Shown piece by piece: positions 43,329-61,137 of a DNA stretch of 64,000 bases (its first letter is position 1; each line of letters starts with the position of its first letter). The stretch is from Verrucomicrobiia bacterium (GTDB lineage: Bacteria; Verrucomicrobiota; Verrucomicrobiia; Verrucomicrobiales; Akkermansiaceae): assembly GCA_947462875.1 (NCBI GenBank), contig CANHQJ010000007.1, forward strand, positions 95,682 to 159,681, read 5' to 3'. Below the pieces are notes generated by a model. It saw only the letters and a program-made list of their open reading frames with translations, was not told the origin of the DNA and did no database searches. A program made the translations under genes and the position numbers.

Positions 43329-43468
43329 GATGCGCGCAGGAGATTCAGAACACATACGTTCCACGCGCGTGCGAATTGTCAATGGACAGCGATTGTTTTG
43401 TCATCCGCCATGGTGCGAGTCGGGCATTGCGCAGGCGATGCGTTTCCTTTACGGTAGCCGCGTTCTCC

Positions 43469-44146
43469 ATGAAAATCGACATCCTCACCTTGTTTCCCGA
43501 GATCGCACTGGCTCCGCTCAGCGAGAGCATCATCAAGCGCGCGCAGGCGGCGGGACTGGTGGAAATTCGCGCGCATCAGTTGCGCGATTGGGCGACGGAC
43601 AAGCACCGGAAGACCGACGACACCCTGTGCGGCGGAGGCCCTGGCATGTTGCTGAAGCCCGAGCCGCTGTTTGCTGCGATCGAGGCCTTGCGCGGGCCGG
43701 ATACCCTGGTGGTGCTGATGACGCCACAGGGAAAAGTCTTCAAGCAAGCCATCGCGCGCGAACTGGCACAGCATTCTCACTTGCTTTTTGTGTGCGGTCA
43801 CTACGAGGGCGTGGATCACCGCGTGATCGAGCAATGCATCGATCTGGAGCTATCGATCGGCGACTACGTGCTCACCAATGGAGCCATTGCTGCCGCAGTG
43901 GTCAGTGATGCGATTATACGCCTGATGCCCGGAGCGCTGGGTGATGAGCGCTCCAGCGTGGAGGAATCCTTTGCGGAGGAAACATTACTGGAGGCCCCCG
44001 CCTATACCAAGCCTGCCGAATTTCGCGGGTGGAAAGTGCCCGATGTCCTGCTCTCCGGAAACCACAAAAACATCGCCGTCTGGCAGCGCGAACAAGCGCT
44101 CGTCCGCACGCAAAAAAACCGCCCGGATTTGCTGGAGCGGGAGTGA
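43469..44146 (+). CDS. trmD: tRNA (guanine-N1)-methyltransferase
   Basis: The 225-residue SPOUT methyltransferase makes m1G37 in tRNA. The start MKIDILTLFPEIALAPLSESIIKRA at 43469 is typical. Conserved blocks are LRDWATDKHRKTDDTLCGGGPGMLLKPEPLF, LLFVCGHYEGVDHRV, LSIGDYVLTNGAIAA (the trefoil knot) and YTKPAEFRGWKVPDVLLSGNHKNI. It is usually encoded with rpsP, rimM and rplS; none of these is beside it here. Confidence 0.95.
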   Translation: MKIDILTLFPEIALAPLSESIIKRAQAAGLVEIRAHQLRDWATDKHRKTDDTLCGGGPGMLLKPEPLFAAIEALRGPDTLVVLMTPQGKVFKQAIARELAQHSHLLFVCGHYEGVDHRVIEQCIDLELSIGDYVLTNGAIAAAVVSDAIIRLMPGALGDERSSVEESFAEETLLEAPAYTKPAEFRGWKVPDVLLSGNHKNIAVWQREQALVRTQKNRPDLLERE

Positions 44147-44317
44147 GGAGGTCCACGGAAGCAGGGAAGGGGAGCGGAGGAAGCGGATATCCATGCCGCT
44201 GCCTGGTTTTCAGTAATCGGCAAGTTGCGCCATAGACGTCCGTGGGCCTTTGTTTTCGTGGAAATTTTCCGCAGAAGGGAGATTCCGAAAAAAAACTGCA
44301 AACAAGTGATATTTTTT

Positions 44318-44346
44318 TTGACAGAACGTAAATAACTGTTAATTTC
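44318..44346 (+). promoter_or_regulatory. Putative sigma-70 promoter of tRNA-Thr-tuf
   Basis: TTGACA (44318-44323) matches the -35 consensus exactly, follows a T-run, and is 15 nt upstream of a weak -10 (TTAATT, 44339-44344). It lies about 70 nt before the tRNA-Thr gene. The -35 element is strong; the -10 assignment is uncertain. Confidence 0.5.
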
Positions 44347-44413
44347 CCGCCCGCTTTTCCCGGGCGGCTGACAGTTTTCTGGCACCTCTGGGGAACGGCA
44401 TGCAGCGCAAGCT

Positions 44414-44488
<75 letters not shown>

Positions 44489-44559
44489 GCGCTGCTGTGC
44501 AGTTCAGCAGCCCACATCAACATTATTAACAACAGCCTCAAGCGAAACAAAATACTATT

Positions 44560-45744
44560 ATGGCCAAAGAAGCATTCCAACGCAACAAGCCCCACGTGAA
44601 CATCGGTACCATCGGGCACGTCGACCACGGCAAAACCACCCTTACCGCCGCGATCACCAACACTCTCGCAGAGAAAGGTTTCGCTCAGGCCAAAGGTTAT
44701 GCTGACATCGACGCCGCTCCCGAAGAACGCGAGCGTGGTATCACCATCAACACCGCTCACGTGGAGTATGAGACCGAAAACCGTCACTATGCACACGTTG
44801 ACTGCCCGGGTCACGCTGACTACGTGAAAAACATGATCACCGGTGCTGCCCAGATGGACGGCGCCATCCTCGTGGTTTCCGCCGCTGACGGACCAATGCC
44901 ACAAACCCGTGAGCACATCCTGCTCGCTCGCCAGGTGGGCGTTCCCGCTCTTGTTGTTTTCATGAACAAGTGCGACATGGTGGACGACGAAGAACTTCTC
45001 GACCTCGTGGAAATGGAAGTGCGCGACCTGCTCTCGACCTACGAATTCCCAGGTGACGACATTCCTGTCGTTCGCGGTTCCGCTCTGCGCGCTCTCGAAG
45101 GTGACGCCACCTACAAAGAGGCGATCAACAAGCTGATGGCCGCTGTTGACAGCTACATCCCGCTTCCTGAGCGTCCGATTGACAAAACCTTCCTCATGCC
45201 TGTGGAAGACGTGTTCTCGATCGAAGGTCGTGGAACCGTTTGCACCGGTCGTGTGGAGCGTGGTATCATCAAGAAGATGGAAGAAGTCGAAATCGTTGGT
45301 ATCCGCGACACGCAGAAAACCACCGTTACCGACATCGAAATGTTCCGCAAACTCCTCGACGAAGGTCGTGCCGGTGACAACGTCGGTCTGCTCGTTCGCG
45401 GTCTCAAGAAAAACGACGTGGAGCGTGGCCAAGTGATCGCCAAGCCAGGCACCGTGAAAGGACACAAAAACTTCAAAGGCGAGATCTACGTTCTCTCCAA
45501 AGAAGAAGGTGGCCGTCACACCCCGTTCTTCTCGAACTATCGTCCACAGTTCTACTTCCGCACCACAGACGTTACCGGCAGCATCAAGCTTCCGGACGGC
45601 GTGGAAATGGTGATGCCTGGTGACAACGTTGAGTTGACCATCGAGCTGATCATGCCGATCGCCCTCGAGAAGACCATGCGTTTCGCTATCCGCGAAGGTG
45701 GTCGCACCGTGGGTGCCGGTCGTGTGGCCGACATCTTGGATTAA
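44560..45744 (+). CDS. tuf: Elongation factor Tu
   Basis: The 394-residue EF-Tu delivers aminoacyl-tRNA to the ribosome with GTP. The start [28 protein letters not shown] contains the G1 P-loop (GHVDHGKT), followed by G2 (RGITI), G3 (DCPGHADY) and G4 (NKCDM). The beta-barrel domains 2 and 3 end with [20 protein letters not shown]. Codon use is strongly biased, as expected for a highly expressed gene. It lies between the tRNA-Thr and tRNA-Trp genes. Confidence 0.98.
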   Translation: MAKEAFQRNKPHVNIGTIGHVDHGKTTLTAAITNTLAEKGFAQAKGYADIDAAPEERERGITINTAHVEYETENRHYAHVDCPGHADYVKNMITGAAQMDGAILVVSAADGPMPQTREHILLARQVGVPALVVFMNKCDMVDDEELLDLVEMEVRDLLSTYEFPGDDIPVVRGSALRALEGDATYKEAINKLMAAVDSYIPLPERPIDKTFLMPVEDVFSIEGRGTVCTGRVERGIIKKMEEVEIVGIRDTQKTTVTDIEMFRKLLDEGRAGDNVGLLVRGLKKNDVERGQVIAKPGTVKGHKNFKGEIYVLSKEEGGRHTPFFSNYRPQFYFRTTDVTGSIKLPDGVEMVMPGDNVELTIELIMPIALEKTMRFAIREGGRTVGAGRVADILD

Positions 45745-45797
45745 TCTGAAAAGATTTGCTTTACTTAGGCGTTAAGTCGTCTAAGTTAAGCCCGTCA

Positions 45798-45831
45798 GGA
45801 GGCACTTGGGAGCAATTTCCCGGGTGCCTCC
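45798..45831 (+). terminator. Hairpin between tuf and tRNA-Trp
   Basis: GGAGGCAC (45798-45805) pairs with GTGCCTCC (45824-45831), and GGGA (45808-45811) with TCCC (45818-45821) inside. There is no T-run after it, so it may be a partial terminator or an RNA processing signal ahead of the tRNA. Confidence 0.5.
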
Positions 45832-45861
45832 GATTCAGCTAAAATCCTAGCAGTGATTTCT

Positions 45862-45937
45862 ACGGCGGTAGTTCAATTGGTAGAGCATCGGTCTCCAAAA
45901 CCGAGTGTTGGGGGTTCGAGTCCCTCCCGCCGTGCCA
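45862..45937 (+). tRNA. tRNA-Trp (CCA)
   Basis: The acceptor ACGGCGG pairs with CCGCCGT. The D-arm is GTTCAATTGGTAGAGC, the anticodon stem TCGGT/ACCGA encloses CTCCAAA with CCA at 45895-45897, and the T-arm contains GGTTCGAGTCC. The 3' end GCCA is encoded. tRNA-Trp before secE is the common order. Confidence 0.97.
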
Positions 45938-45978
45938 CTGCAAACCCTAGTTTTTCCTAACGTTTCCTCCATTTTACC

Positions 45979-46203
45979 GTGAACATTTCCAAATTCATCA
46001 GCGAAGTCACCGGCGAACTCAAAAAAGCCAGTTGGCCATGGGAGTCCGATCCAAAGATCAAGGGTCTCAAAAAATACAAAGAGCTGGTCGATTCCACCGT
46101 GGTAGTGCTCATCGCCATGGTCCTATTGGCGGGATTCGTCAATTTTTGGGATTTATTTTTGACAAAAGCACTTTCTTTCTTGACTACCTTCTTCGCATCG
46201 TAA
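45979..46203 (+). CDS. secE: Preprotein translocase subunit SecE
   Basis: The 74-residue SecE begins at a GTG. It has the amphipathic segment FISEVTGELKKASWPWES, in which KASWP is the family signature, followed by one membrane helix (VVVLIAMVLLAGFVNFWDLFLTKAL). It clamps SecY in the Sec channel. The gene sits between tRNA-Trp and nusG, as in most bacteria. Confidence 0.94.
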   Translation: MNISKFISEVTGELKKASWPWESDPKIKGLKKYKELVDSTVVVLIAMVLLAGFVNFWDLFLTKALSFLTTFFAS

Positions 46204-46266
46204 CAATTTCCGCCCCGCGACGCAGAAGCGCAGTTTCTTATTTGCCCGATTTTTTCTCTCATCCCA

Positions 46267-46836
46267 ATGTCCTCCGCCACACAAAACAAGAATCAATGGT
46301 ATGTCGTCCACGTCCTTTCCGGCCAGGAGGCCAAGGTGCGTGAACGCATCATGCGTGAGTCGAAGGAGCAGGAGCTCGGCGATTACGTCTTTGACGCACT
46401 CGTGCCCATGGAGACGGTGTCCGAAGTGCGCAAGGGCAAAAAAACCGAGTCGCGTCGCAAATTTTTCCCAGGCTACATCATCGTCAACATGAATCTGTTC
46501 GATGAATCGAATCAGTTGATCGAAAAAACCTGGTATTTTCTCAAAGAGATGGACGGCGTGATTGGCTTTGCCGGCACGAAGGATCGTCCGGTGCCGATGC
46601 GTGCCCGCGAAGTCGAGGCGCTGCTGGCGCAGATGCGCGAACGTGAAGACAGCGTGCGCCCCTCGATCATTTTTGAAGTCGGCGACACCGTGCGTGTGGC
46701 TGATGGTCCCTTTGAAAGCCAAAACGGCATCGTCGAGGAAATTGACCCTGAGCGCGGCAAGCTGCGCGTGGCGGTCACGATCTTCGGCCGCTCCACTCCG
46801 GTGGATTTGGAATTCTGGCAGGTCGAGCGTGCCTGA
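46267..46836 (+). CDS. nusG: Transcription termination/antitermination factor NusG
   Basis: The 189-residue NusG opens with QWYVVHVLSGQEAKVRERI of the NGN domain and has VRKGKKTESRRKFFPGYIIVNM near residue 60. The C-terminal KOW domain shows FEVGDTVRVADGPFESQNGIVEEIDPERGKLRV. It links RNA polymerase to Rho or to the ribosome. Gene order secE-nusG-rplK is preserved. Confidence 0.96.
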   Translation: MSSATQNKNQWYVVHVLSGQEAKVRERIMRESKEQELGDYVFDALVPMETVSEVRKGKKTESRRKFFPGYIIVNMNLFDESNQLIEKTWYFLKEMDGVIGFAGTKDRPVPMRAREVEALLAQMREREDSVRPSIIFEVGDTVRVADGPFESQNGIVEEIDPERGKLRVAVTIFGRSTPVDLEFWQVERA

Positions 46837-46914
46837 TGAAACGCTGCCGGTCCCGTTCCGGTGCTTCGGCAAATCAACGGTCTCACTCACTCACAATCAC
46901 ACACATCCCTAGTC

Positions 46915-47343
46915 ATGGCTAAAGAAATTACCGGATTCATCAAATTGCAAATCCCTGCAGGCGCTGCCAACCCGTCTCCTCCCGTCGGCCCGGCCCTCGG
47001 TCAGCGTGGCGTGAACATCATGGCGTTTTGCAAGGAGTTCAACGCTTCCACGCAATCGCAAGCAGGCGATGTGCTTCCCGTGGTCATCACGGTCTATAAA
47101 GACAAGTCGTTCAGCTTCGTCACCAAGCAGCCACCCGCTGGCAACTTGCTGAAAAAAGCCGCTGGCATCGCTTCGGGATCGAAGGAGCCGCACAAGGTCA
47201 AAGTCGCCAAGCTCACCAAGGAGAAATTGATGGAAGTCGTGAATCGCAAGATGCCCGACCTCAACACCAAAAATCCGGAAGCTGCCGCTCGCATTCTCGC
47301 CGGCACCGCCCGTCAAATGGGCATCGAGGTCGAAGGAATGTAA
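46915..47343 (+). CDS. rplK: 50S ribosomal protein L11
   Basis: The 142-residue L11 starts [36 protein letters not shown], the highly conserved N-terminal domain with the PPVGPALGQ motif. The C-terminal RNA-binding domain ends with [17 protein letters not shown]. It forms part of the GTPase-associated centre of the ribosome. It lies 79 nt after nusG and is followed by rplA. Confidence 0.97.
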   Translation: MAKEITGFIKLQIPAGAANPSPPVGPALGQRGVNIMAFCKEFNASTQSQAGDVLPVVITVYKDKSFSFVTKQPPAGNLLKKAAGIASGSKEPHKVKVAKLTKEKLMEVVNRKMPDLNTKNPEAAARILAGTARQMGIEVEGM

Positions 47344-47427
47344 TACTCTCGCCGGGGTTTCACCGCCCTGGCACCGCAGGAGGGTCTGTTTCCGCAGATC
47401 CGCCATCACTGCCAACCACACGCAATC

Positions 47428-48135
47428 ATGTCCAAACAACGTAGCAAACGATACCAAAAAGCTGTGGCTTTGATCGACAAATCAAAGCCGTATGGCCTCA
47501 GTGCCGCCGTGGAAACGATCAAAAGTTTTCCCGCTCCCAAATTTGACCCCGCCGTGACGGTCTCGATCCACCTCGGTGTGGATCCCCGCAAGAGCGACCA
47601 GATGGTCCGTGGCTCGGTCGCCCTGCCTCATGGCACCGGTCGTAACGTCCGCGTGGCCGTTTTCGCCCAAGGTGACGCCGCCAAAGCCGCCCTCGAAGCA
47701 GGTGCGGATCACGTCGGTTACGAAGACCTGATCGCCAAGGTGCAAGGTGGTTTCACCGATTTCGATGTCGCCATCGCCACTCCCGACGCCATGACCGAAG
47801 TGCGTAAGATCGCCCGTGTTCTTGGTCCTCGCGGCCTGATGCCGAATCCTAAAACCGGCACCGTCACCGACGATACCGCCAAGGCGATCAAGGAAGTGAA
47901 AGCCGGTCGTATCGACTACAAGCTGGACAAAAACGGCAACATCGCCGCTTCGGTGGGCAAACTTTCGTTCTCGAGCGAAGCCATCGCTGAAAACGCGAGC
48001 GCTTTCATCGACAGCGTCGTGCGCGCCAAGCCAGCTACCGCCAAAGGAAACTACATGCGAAGCGTGACCATCGCCGCGACCATGCTTCCCGGTCTGGAGT
48101 TGGAATCCTCCGTTTACACCAAAGTCACCGCCTAA
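47428..48135 (+). CDS. rplA: 50S ribosomal protein L1
   Basis: The 235-residue L1 has the N-terminal blocks KRYQKAVALIDKSKPYGLSAAVETIK and VSIHLGVDPRKSDQMVRGSVALPHGTGR, and the signature ATPDAMTEVRKIARVLGPRGLMPNPKTGTVTDD. It forms the L1 stalk, and in many bacteria it represses its own operon by binding the mRNA leader. No clear leader mimic was identified before rplK. Confidence 0.97.
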   Translation: MSKQRSKRYQKAVALIDKSKPYGLSAAVETIKSFPAPKFDPAVTVSIHLGVDPRKSDQMVRGSVALPHGTGRNVRVAVFAQGDAAKAALEAGADHVGYEDLIAKVQGGFTDFDVAIATPDAMTEVRKIARVLGPRGLMPNPKTGTVTDDTAKAIKEVKAGRIDYKLDKNGNIAASVGKLSFSSEAIAENASAFIDSVVRAKPATAKGNYMRSVTIAATMLPGLELESSVYTKVTA

Positions 48136-48157
48136 TCCCCAGCCCTAGCAATTTATT

Positions 48158-48637
48158 ATGAATCCCGATAAGAAAATCATCATCGACGCATTGCAGGAGC
48201 AGGTCAACAACTCTCCTTACGTCATCGTCATCGACTACACCGGCATGACCGTGCCGCAGTTTTCCGAACTGCGCAACCGTCTCAACGCCGCTGGTGCCGA
48301 GTGCCATGTCGCCAAGAACACCTACCTGCGCCAGGCCATGGCGGAAGCCGGTCTGCCTGACATCAGCGATAGCTTGGTGGGTCAGACCGCTTTCATCAGC
48401 GGACAAAGCGAAATTTTCGCCGCTGCCAAAGCGATCAGCAACTTCGAGAAAGAGTTCAAGAAGCCATCGATGAAAGTCGGCGTGCTCGGTGGACAAATCC
48501 TCGACTCCGAGAAGCTGAAAGCGATCTCCAGCATCATTTCCCGCGAGTCCGTGCTGTCCCAGTTGCTCGGCACGATCAACGAGCCCGGCTCACGCATCGC
48601 TCGCATCATCAAGAAAAAATTCAACCCCGAAGACTAA
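48158..48637 (+). CDS. rplJ: 50S ribosomal protein L10
   Basis: The 159-residue L10 starts MNPDKKIIIDALQEQVNNSPYVIVIDYTGMTVPQFSELRNRL, followed by AECHVAKNTYLRQAM, the rRNA-binding part. The C-terminal helix (LLGTINEPGSRIARIIKKKF) binds L7/L12 dimers. It is slightly shorter than the E. coli protein at the C-terminus. It is separated from rplL by 147 nt containing two hairpins. Confidence 0.95.
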   Translation: MNPDKKIIIDALQEQVNNSPYVIVIDYTGMTVPQFSELRNRLNAAGAECHVAKNTYLRQAMAEAGLPDISDSLVGQTAFISGQSEIFAAAKAISNFEKEFKKPSMKVGVLGGQILDSEKLKAISSIISRESVLSQLLGTINEPGSRIARIIKKKFNPED

Positions 48638-48664
48638 ACACCCTCGGAATCCCTTTGAACTGAT

Positions 48665-48756
48665 GGGAGAGGCGCCCCGGCAAGTCTCCCTGAACACGAA
48701 AATGGTTCCTCGTCGGGCTGGTGGCTGCCAGTCTGAAATGCCCGGAGGCTTCCGGG
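48665..48756 (+). promoter_or_regulatory. Two hairpins between rplJ and rplL
   Basis: GGGAGA (48665-48670) pairs with TCTCCC (48685-48690), and CCCGGA (48741-48746) pairs with TCCGGG (48751-48756) around a GGCT loop. They lie in the rplJ-rplL gap, where RNA processing or extra translation signals help set the higher L7/L12 output. Function is inferred from position. Confidence 0.45.
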
Positions 48757-48784
48757 TGCGACGATACCGCACAAACACAATACA

Positions 48785-49156
48785 ATGGCTGACCTAGACA
48801 AACTCGTAGAAGAACTCGGCAAGCTTTCCGTTCTGGAAGCTGCCGACCTCGTTAAAAAATTGGAAGAAGCATGGGGCGTTTCCGCTGCCGCACCGACCGC
48901 AGTTGCTGCGGCTGGCCCGGTTGCAGAAGCCGCTGAAGAGAAAACCGAATTCGATGTCGTCATCACTGACGGCGGCGCCAACAAGATCGCTGTCATTAAG
49001 GCAGTGCGCGAAGTGGCTCCCGGACTCGGTCTCGCCGACGCCAAGAAATTGGTGGAAAGCGCACCCGCCAAGGTGCTCGAAGGCGTTGCCAAAGACGCTG
49101 CCGATGCCGCCAAGAAAAAGCTCGAAGAAGCTGGCGCAAAAGTCGAACTCAAGTAA
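48785..49156 (+). CDS. rplL: 50S ribosomal protein L7/L12
   Basis: The 123-residue L7/L12 starts [32 protein letters not shown], the dimerisation domain. An Ala/Val-rich hinge ([19 protein letters not shown]) follows, then the conserved factor-binding domain [45 protein letters not shown]. It recruits translation GTPases to the ribosome stalk. Confidence 0.97.
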   Translation: MADLDKLVEELGKLSVLEAADLVKKLEEAWGVSAAAPTAVAAAGPVAEAAEEKTEFDVVITDGGANKIAVIKAVREVAPGLGLADAKKLVESAPAKVLEGVAKDAADAAKKKLEEAGAKVELK

Positions 49157-49178
49157 TTCCAACCATCGGATTTCTCCT

Positions 49179-49200
49179 CGTGGCCGCTCCGGCGGCCACG
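49179..49200 (+). terminator. rplL-rpoB attenuator hairpin
   Basis: A perfect 9-bp stem CGTGGCCGC (49179-49187) / GCGGCCACG (49192-49200) has a 4-nt loop, 22 nt after the rplL stop codon. No T-run follows. A partial terminator in this position lowers rpoBC relative to ribosomal protein expression in other bacteria. Confidence 0.65.
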
Positions 49201-49377
49201 GGGAATTTCCCCAACCGAAACCGGCGCGAGTTGTCACTCCCCTGACGAATTTTCCTTCCTCCGCATGCGACCATTCCCGCCGATCTCGATTCGAAACAAA
49301 ATCTCCTGAACCTGTCCTCGCCCGAACCGTATCCCGGATCGGGCTCAACTTGCTAGCACCACCAACTGAATACTATT

Positions 49378-53325
<3,948 letters not shown>

Positions 53326-53363
53326 TCCCTAACCCGAACTGAACTACTAACAATCTATTTTCT

Positions 53364-57524
<4,161 letters not shown>

Positions 57525-57540
57525 TCAGTCATCTCTCACA

Positions 57541-57573
57541 AACGCCCGCCTTCTCACGAGGGCGGGCGTTTTT
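57541..57573 (+). terminator. Rho-independent terminator after rpoC
   Basis: AACGCCCGCC (57541-57550) and GGCGGGCGTT (57561-57570) form a perfect 10-bp GC-rich stem with a 10-nt loop, and a T-run follows. It lies 16 nt after the rpoC stop codon. Confidence 0.95.
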
Positions 57574-57752
57574 CGTTACACTGTTTTGCCTAGACGTAGC
57601 TTTTGGGACGAAGCTCCATGTCGACTCGCGGGGATTGGGCGCATGGGCGCTTCGTTGGGGGCTATCATCTCTTCCTCTCCAATTGCGAAAAATTTGAGCT
57701 GATGAGAGACCTATGGATTGCCAAACGCCCCGCCATACAGCATCGTTTGAGG

Positions 57753-58577
57753 ATGAACTGGAAACAACGATTGCTGGGCAAATGGTCGTGGAAACGGCCG
57801 TTTGTCTCGTTGTTGTGGATCTATTGTTTGCTGGCGATCATCGCGTATTTTTTCGGGCACAAATTGCTCTTTCGCCCACCTGCTCGGGGCTATGAACTTG
57901 ATAAGGCTCGCTACCATGTGATCAAACAGGGAAGCGGCTCGGCGATCGCTTACACGTGGCTAAAACCTCCCCATGACAAAGCTCCTGTAATCTTTTTCTC
58001 TCATGGAAATGCGGAGGATCTTTCCGCCTATGATTGGGTCTTCGATCTATGGCAGCATGCGCGGTGTGGCGTTTTTGCCTATGATTTTCCGGGCTACGGA
58101 ATGTCTGAAGGTGCTCCTACGGAAGCATCCGTCAATGCATCGGCGGAAACCGCTTGGAAATTCTTACGTGAAACGCTTGGTGTCCCAGCGGAGAGGGTGA
58201 TCATCGTAGGTCGTTCCGTCGGCTGCGGTCCCTCGTTAGCCCTCGCTCAACAATATGATCACGCGGGTTTGATTCTCATCTCGCCGTTCCGGTCAGCGTT
58301 TCAATCCGTGACACGGGTGCCGATTTTTTTCGGCGATATGTTTCCGAATGAACAAACGATCACCTCCATCCAGACACCTTTGCTGATCATTCATGGGGAA
58401 AATGATCGCGTGATTCCCAGCTCACAGGGACGGGCTTTGTTTGACCAATGCCCGAGCGACGATAAAACCTGGTTGCTGTTACCAAACGGCGGACACAACG
58501 ACATTTTCGACAATCATTTTGATGATCTGTTAGAGGAAATGATGAAATTCGCCAAGACGAATGGCTTGGAATCTTGA
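57753..58577 (+). CDS. Membrane-anchored alpha/beta hydrolase
   Basis: The 274-residue protein starts MNWKQRLLGKWSWKRPFVSLLWIYCLLAIIAYFFGH, a membrane anchor; an upstream start at 57702 is possible. The hydrolase domain contains PVIFFSHGNAEDL (oxyanion region) and the nucleophile elbow GRSVGCG with S155. HGENDRV supplies D218, and GGHND supplies H248, so the catalytic triad is complete. It resembles the BEM46/ABHD13-type family. Substrate unknown. Confidence 0.87.
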   Translation: MNWKQRLLGKWSWKRPFVSLLWIYCLLAIIAYFFGHKLLFRPPARGYELDKARYHVIKQGSGSAIAYTWLKPPHDKAPVIFFSHGNAEDLSAYDWVFDLWQHARCGVFAYDFPGYGMSEGAPTEASVNASAETAWKFLRETLGVPAERVIIVGRSVGCGPSLALAQQYDHAGLILISPFRSAFQSVTRVPIFFGDMFPNEQTITSIQTPLLIIHGENDRVIPSSQGRALFDQCPSDDKTWLLLPNGGHNDIFDNHFDDLLEEMMKFAKTNGLES

Positions 58578-58607
58578 TTGGCAATGTAATTATTCTTCTT
58601 ACTGCCG

Positions 58608-59375
58608 CTACTCGGCTTGGTACGGCCACTGGGTTTTGGTCCATAGACCGCCGTCGATGTAGATGGTTTGGCCGGTGATGAAATCCGAGGCATCGTCCGC
58701 GAGCATCACGACCATGCGGGCCACGTCCGCGGGCAGGCCGATGCGGCCCATCGGGGTCAGGGCGGACCAGGTGCCGGCGTAGTCCTCCGATTCCTCGCGG
58801 GTGCGCTCGATCTCGATCGCTCCGGGGGCGACGCAGTTCACGCGAATGCGATACTGTCCCAGCTCGCATGCGCTGACGCGGGTGAGTTGATCGAGCCCGC
58901 CTTTCGATGCGCAGTAGTCCACGAGGTTGAGAAAAGGTTCTTTGTTCGCACCGGAGCCGATATTGACGATGGAGCCGCCGCGACCCTGATTTTTCATGAT
59001 ATTCGCCGCCGCCTGGGTGCAGAGAAAGCTGCCCTTCAGGTTGGTTTTGATGGTTTTGTCCCAGTCCACTTCCGAGAGTTCCAGCAACGATGACCAGGTT
59101 TGGCGTCCGGCGTTATTGACGAGGCAATCGAGCTGCCCGAACTCGGTGATCACCGCGGCAAACATGCGTTCGACATCGGACTTTTCTCCCACATCGCCAC
59201 CGATGGTGCAACAGCGGCGCCCTTTGTCCTCGATGACCTGCCTCGTCTCATCGGCTCCGGCGGCATCCGTATGGTAATGGATCGCCACGTCCCATCCTGC
59301 GTCCGCCAGACCGTAGGCGATGCCGCGCCCTATGCCTTTGCTGGCTCCTGTGACCAATGCAATCTTCACACTCAT
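58608..59375 (-). CDS. SDR family oxidoreductase
   Basis: The 255-residue protein starts MSVKIALVTGASKGIGRGIAYGL with the NAD(P) motif TGASKGIG (residues 9-16). NNAG is at residue 87 on, the catalytic serine is S141 in NIGSG, and the Tyr/Lys pair is Y154/K158 in VDYCASKGG. GQTIYIDGGLW closes the family pattern. By similarity it is most like FabG-type 3-ketoacyl or sugar dehydrogenases; the substrate is not evident. Confidence 0.92.
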   Translation of the reverse strand: MSVKIALVTGASKGIGRGIAYGLADAGWDVAIHYHTDAAGADETRQVIEDKGRRCCTIGGDVGEKSDVERMFAAVITEFGQLDCLVNNAGRQTWSSLLELSEVDWDKTIKTNLKGSFLCTQAAANIMKNQGRGGSIVNIGSGANKEPFLNLVDYCASKGGLDQLTRVSACELGQYRIRVNCVAPGAIEIERTREESEDYAGTWSALTPMGRIGLPADVARMVVMLADDASDFITGQTIYIDGGLWTKTQWPYQAE

Positions 59376-59731
59376 CTTGGCGAAATGGTAATGAACGGGG
59401 CAGGGAGCGCAACAAGTGTTTCGCGGAATCTGCTCTTCTTCCGAGCCTACCCGCGGCGAGACGTCCGTCACGGCGGCGGCATGTTGTCATGGGAAAGGCC
59501 AGCGTTTTTTATTGCCCATCATCCCGTGATGTTCCGTGAGGAGTGTCCCATGGCATCGGTTGCGCTTACCCCCGGGTGTGAAAACATCAACCCGAACCAT
59601 ACGATGAAAAAATCAAATTTCCTGAAGTAGTTGCTCAAATTGGTGTGTCAGCACCGTATTGCGCAGGTGTGTTCATGCACTCATACATCGATTGGTTGAT
59701 GACGTGACGTTGGATCGAGGGGGCAATCATT
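59376..59731. other. Divergent intergenic region, no gene seen
   Basis: These 356 nt separate the minus-strand SDR gene from the plus-strand NRAMP-like gene. Promoters for both must lie here. The best ribosome binding site for the transporter is GAGGGGG, about 9 nt before its ATG. No riboswitch, tRNA or supported open frame was found. Confidence 0.5.
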
Positions 59732-61060
59732 ATGTTACACAAGCGTATCCTACAGCGCAGAAAACAGCAACATGCGCCGCCGCACGCGGTGGCGCATCTG
59801 AGGCATGGCATCGGCTTGCGTTTTGCGGCGCTGATGCGTTCGGGCCGTGGCGCGTGGATGGCGTTCCTGGCAGTGCTGGGACCCGGGTTATTGGCGGGGC
59901 TTTCGGATGATGATCCTGCGGGCATCACCACCTATTCCGTGTTGGGCGCGGAGTTTGGTTATCAGCTGTTGTGGATCATTCCGGCATCAACAGTGCTGCT
60001 GATACAGTTCCATTTGATGGCCGTGCGCATCGGTGCGGCGACAGGCAAAGGATTCGTAGGCATCATCCGCGAAAAATGGGGGCGTGGTGCGGGCTACTTC
60101 GCCGTCGGTGGCTTGCTTTTTGCCAACTTCGGTACGATCTGCGCCGAGTACGCCGGCATCTCGGCAGCGGGCGGACTGGTGGGCATCCCGTCGTGGATCA
60201 GCGCACCGGTGGCGGGCGTGCTCATTTCGCTCGTCGTGGTGCTGGGATCATTCCATCGCGTGGAGCGTGTGCTGCTCGTGATCTCCGCGATGCTGGCGCT
60301 CTACATCGTGGATGGCTTCCTCGCCGCGCCGGACTGGGGTGCCGTGTGGCATTACTCCGTGGTGCCGCACATGCCCGGAAGTGCGGCGGGTTGGATTGCC
60401 ATCGCGGCCGCTCTTGGCACGACGCTCGCTCCGTGGGGGCTGGCCTTCATCCAATCCTACGCGGTGGACAAAAAGATCACGCTGGAAACGTTGCGCTGGG
60501 CGCGCTGGGATGTCGTGATCGGCTCGGTGCTCACCGGGGTGATTGGACTCGCCATCGCTGTCGCCTGCGCGTCGACGCTGCATCAGGCGGGGGTGCATAT
60601 TCAGGATGCGGGTGATGCGGCGAAGGCGTTGGAGCCGCTGGCAGGCCGCTTTGCGACAGTGATCTTCGGCGCCGGATTGTTGGGAGCTTCGCTGCTCGCG
60701 GCGGCCATCGTGCCGATCGCCACGGCTTATTCCATTGCCGAGGGCGTGGGTGAACCGGCGTCACTCGACCTGGACTCGCGTCATTTTCAGTGGTTTTATG
60801 CTGCGTTCATCGGATTGACGATTGCCTCGGTTAGCGTCGTATCGTTGCCGGGGTTGCCGCTGATTCCTCTGATCTACATGAGCCAGGTGGTGAACGCGGT
60901 GCTGCTGCCTCTGCATGTGATCGCGCTGCAACGACTCGCAAGTGATGCAACGATCATGGGTGAGTCACGGCAGGGGCCTTGGTCGCGTGCGGCGGGTTGG
61001 GTGAGCATCGTGCTAATTCTCGCCTGCATTGTGGCATTGGCAAAAAGCTGGATCAGCTGA
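59732..61060 (+). CDS. NRAMP-like divalent metal transporter
   Basis: The 442-residue protein has about 11 membrane segments. The first (residues 44-75) carries GPGLLAGLSDDDPAGITTYSV, which corresponds to the DPGN metal-binding element of NRAMP proteins but with DDPAG in its place. GTTLAPWGLAFIQSYAVDKK and IPLIYMSQVVNAVLLPLHVIAL follow. This is the NRAMP-related group common in soil and freshwater bacteria; the transported metal (Mn, Fe or Mg) cannot be told from these motifs. No MntR-like site was found upstream. Confidence 0.87.
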   Translation: MLHKRILQRRKQQHAPPHAVAHLRHGIGLRFAALMRSGRGAWMAFLAVLGPGLLAGLSDDDPAGITTYSVLGAEFGYQLLWIIPASTVLLIQFHLMAVRIGAATGKGFVGIIREKWGRGAGYFAVGGLLFANFGTICAEYAGISAAGGLVGIPSWISAPVAGVLISLVVVLGSFHRVERVLLVISAMLALYIVDGFLAAPDWGAVWHYSVVPHMPGSAAGWIAIAAALGTTLAPWGLAFIQSYAVDKKITLETLRWARWDVVIGSVLTGVIGLAIAVACASTLHQAGVHIQDAGDAAKALEPLAGRFATVIFGAGLLGASLLAAAIVPIATAYSIAEGVGEPASLDLDSRHFQWFYAAFIGLTIASVSVVSLPGLPLIPLIYMSQVVNAVLLPLHVIALQRLASDATIMGESRQGPWSRAAGWVSIVLILACIVALAKSWIS

Positions 61061-61137
61061 GCAGTGTGCGCATGTTCTTGTCTTGTCGTGATTTTTTTCA
61101 TTGCCAATGAGCCCCTGTTGCGTGGCATGATGGCGGC

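Noticed and set aside
44281..44320. A/T-rich run before the tuf promoter as a curved-DNA (UP) element
   Set aside because: Suggestive but only a short A/T run; not separable from background without a computation.
59540..59731. Manganese or magnesium riboswitch upstream of the NRAMP-like gene
   Set aside because: No recognisable conserved riboswitch core could be found by eye.
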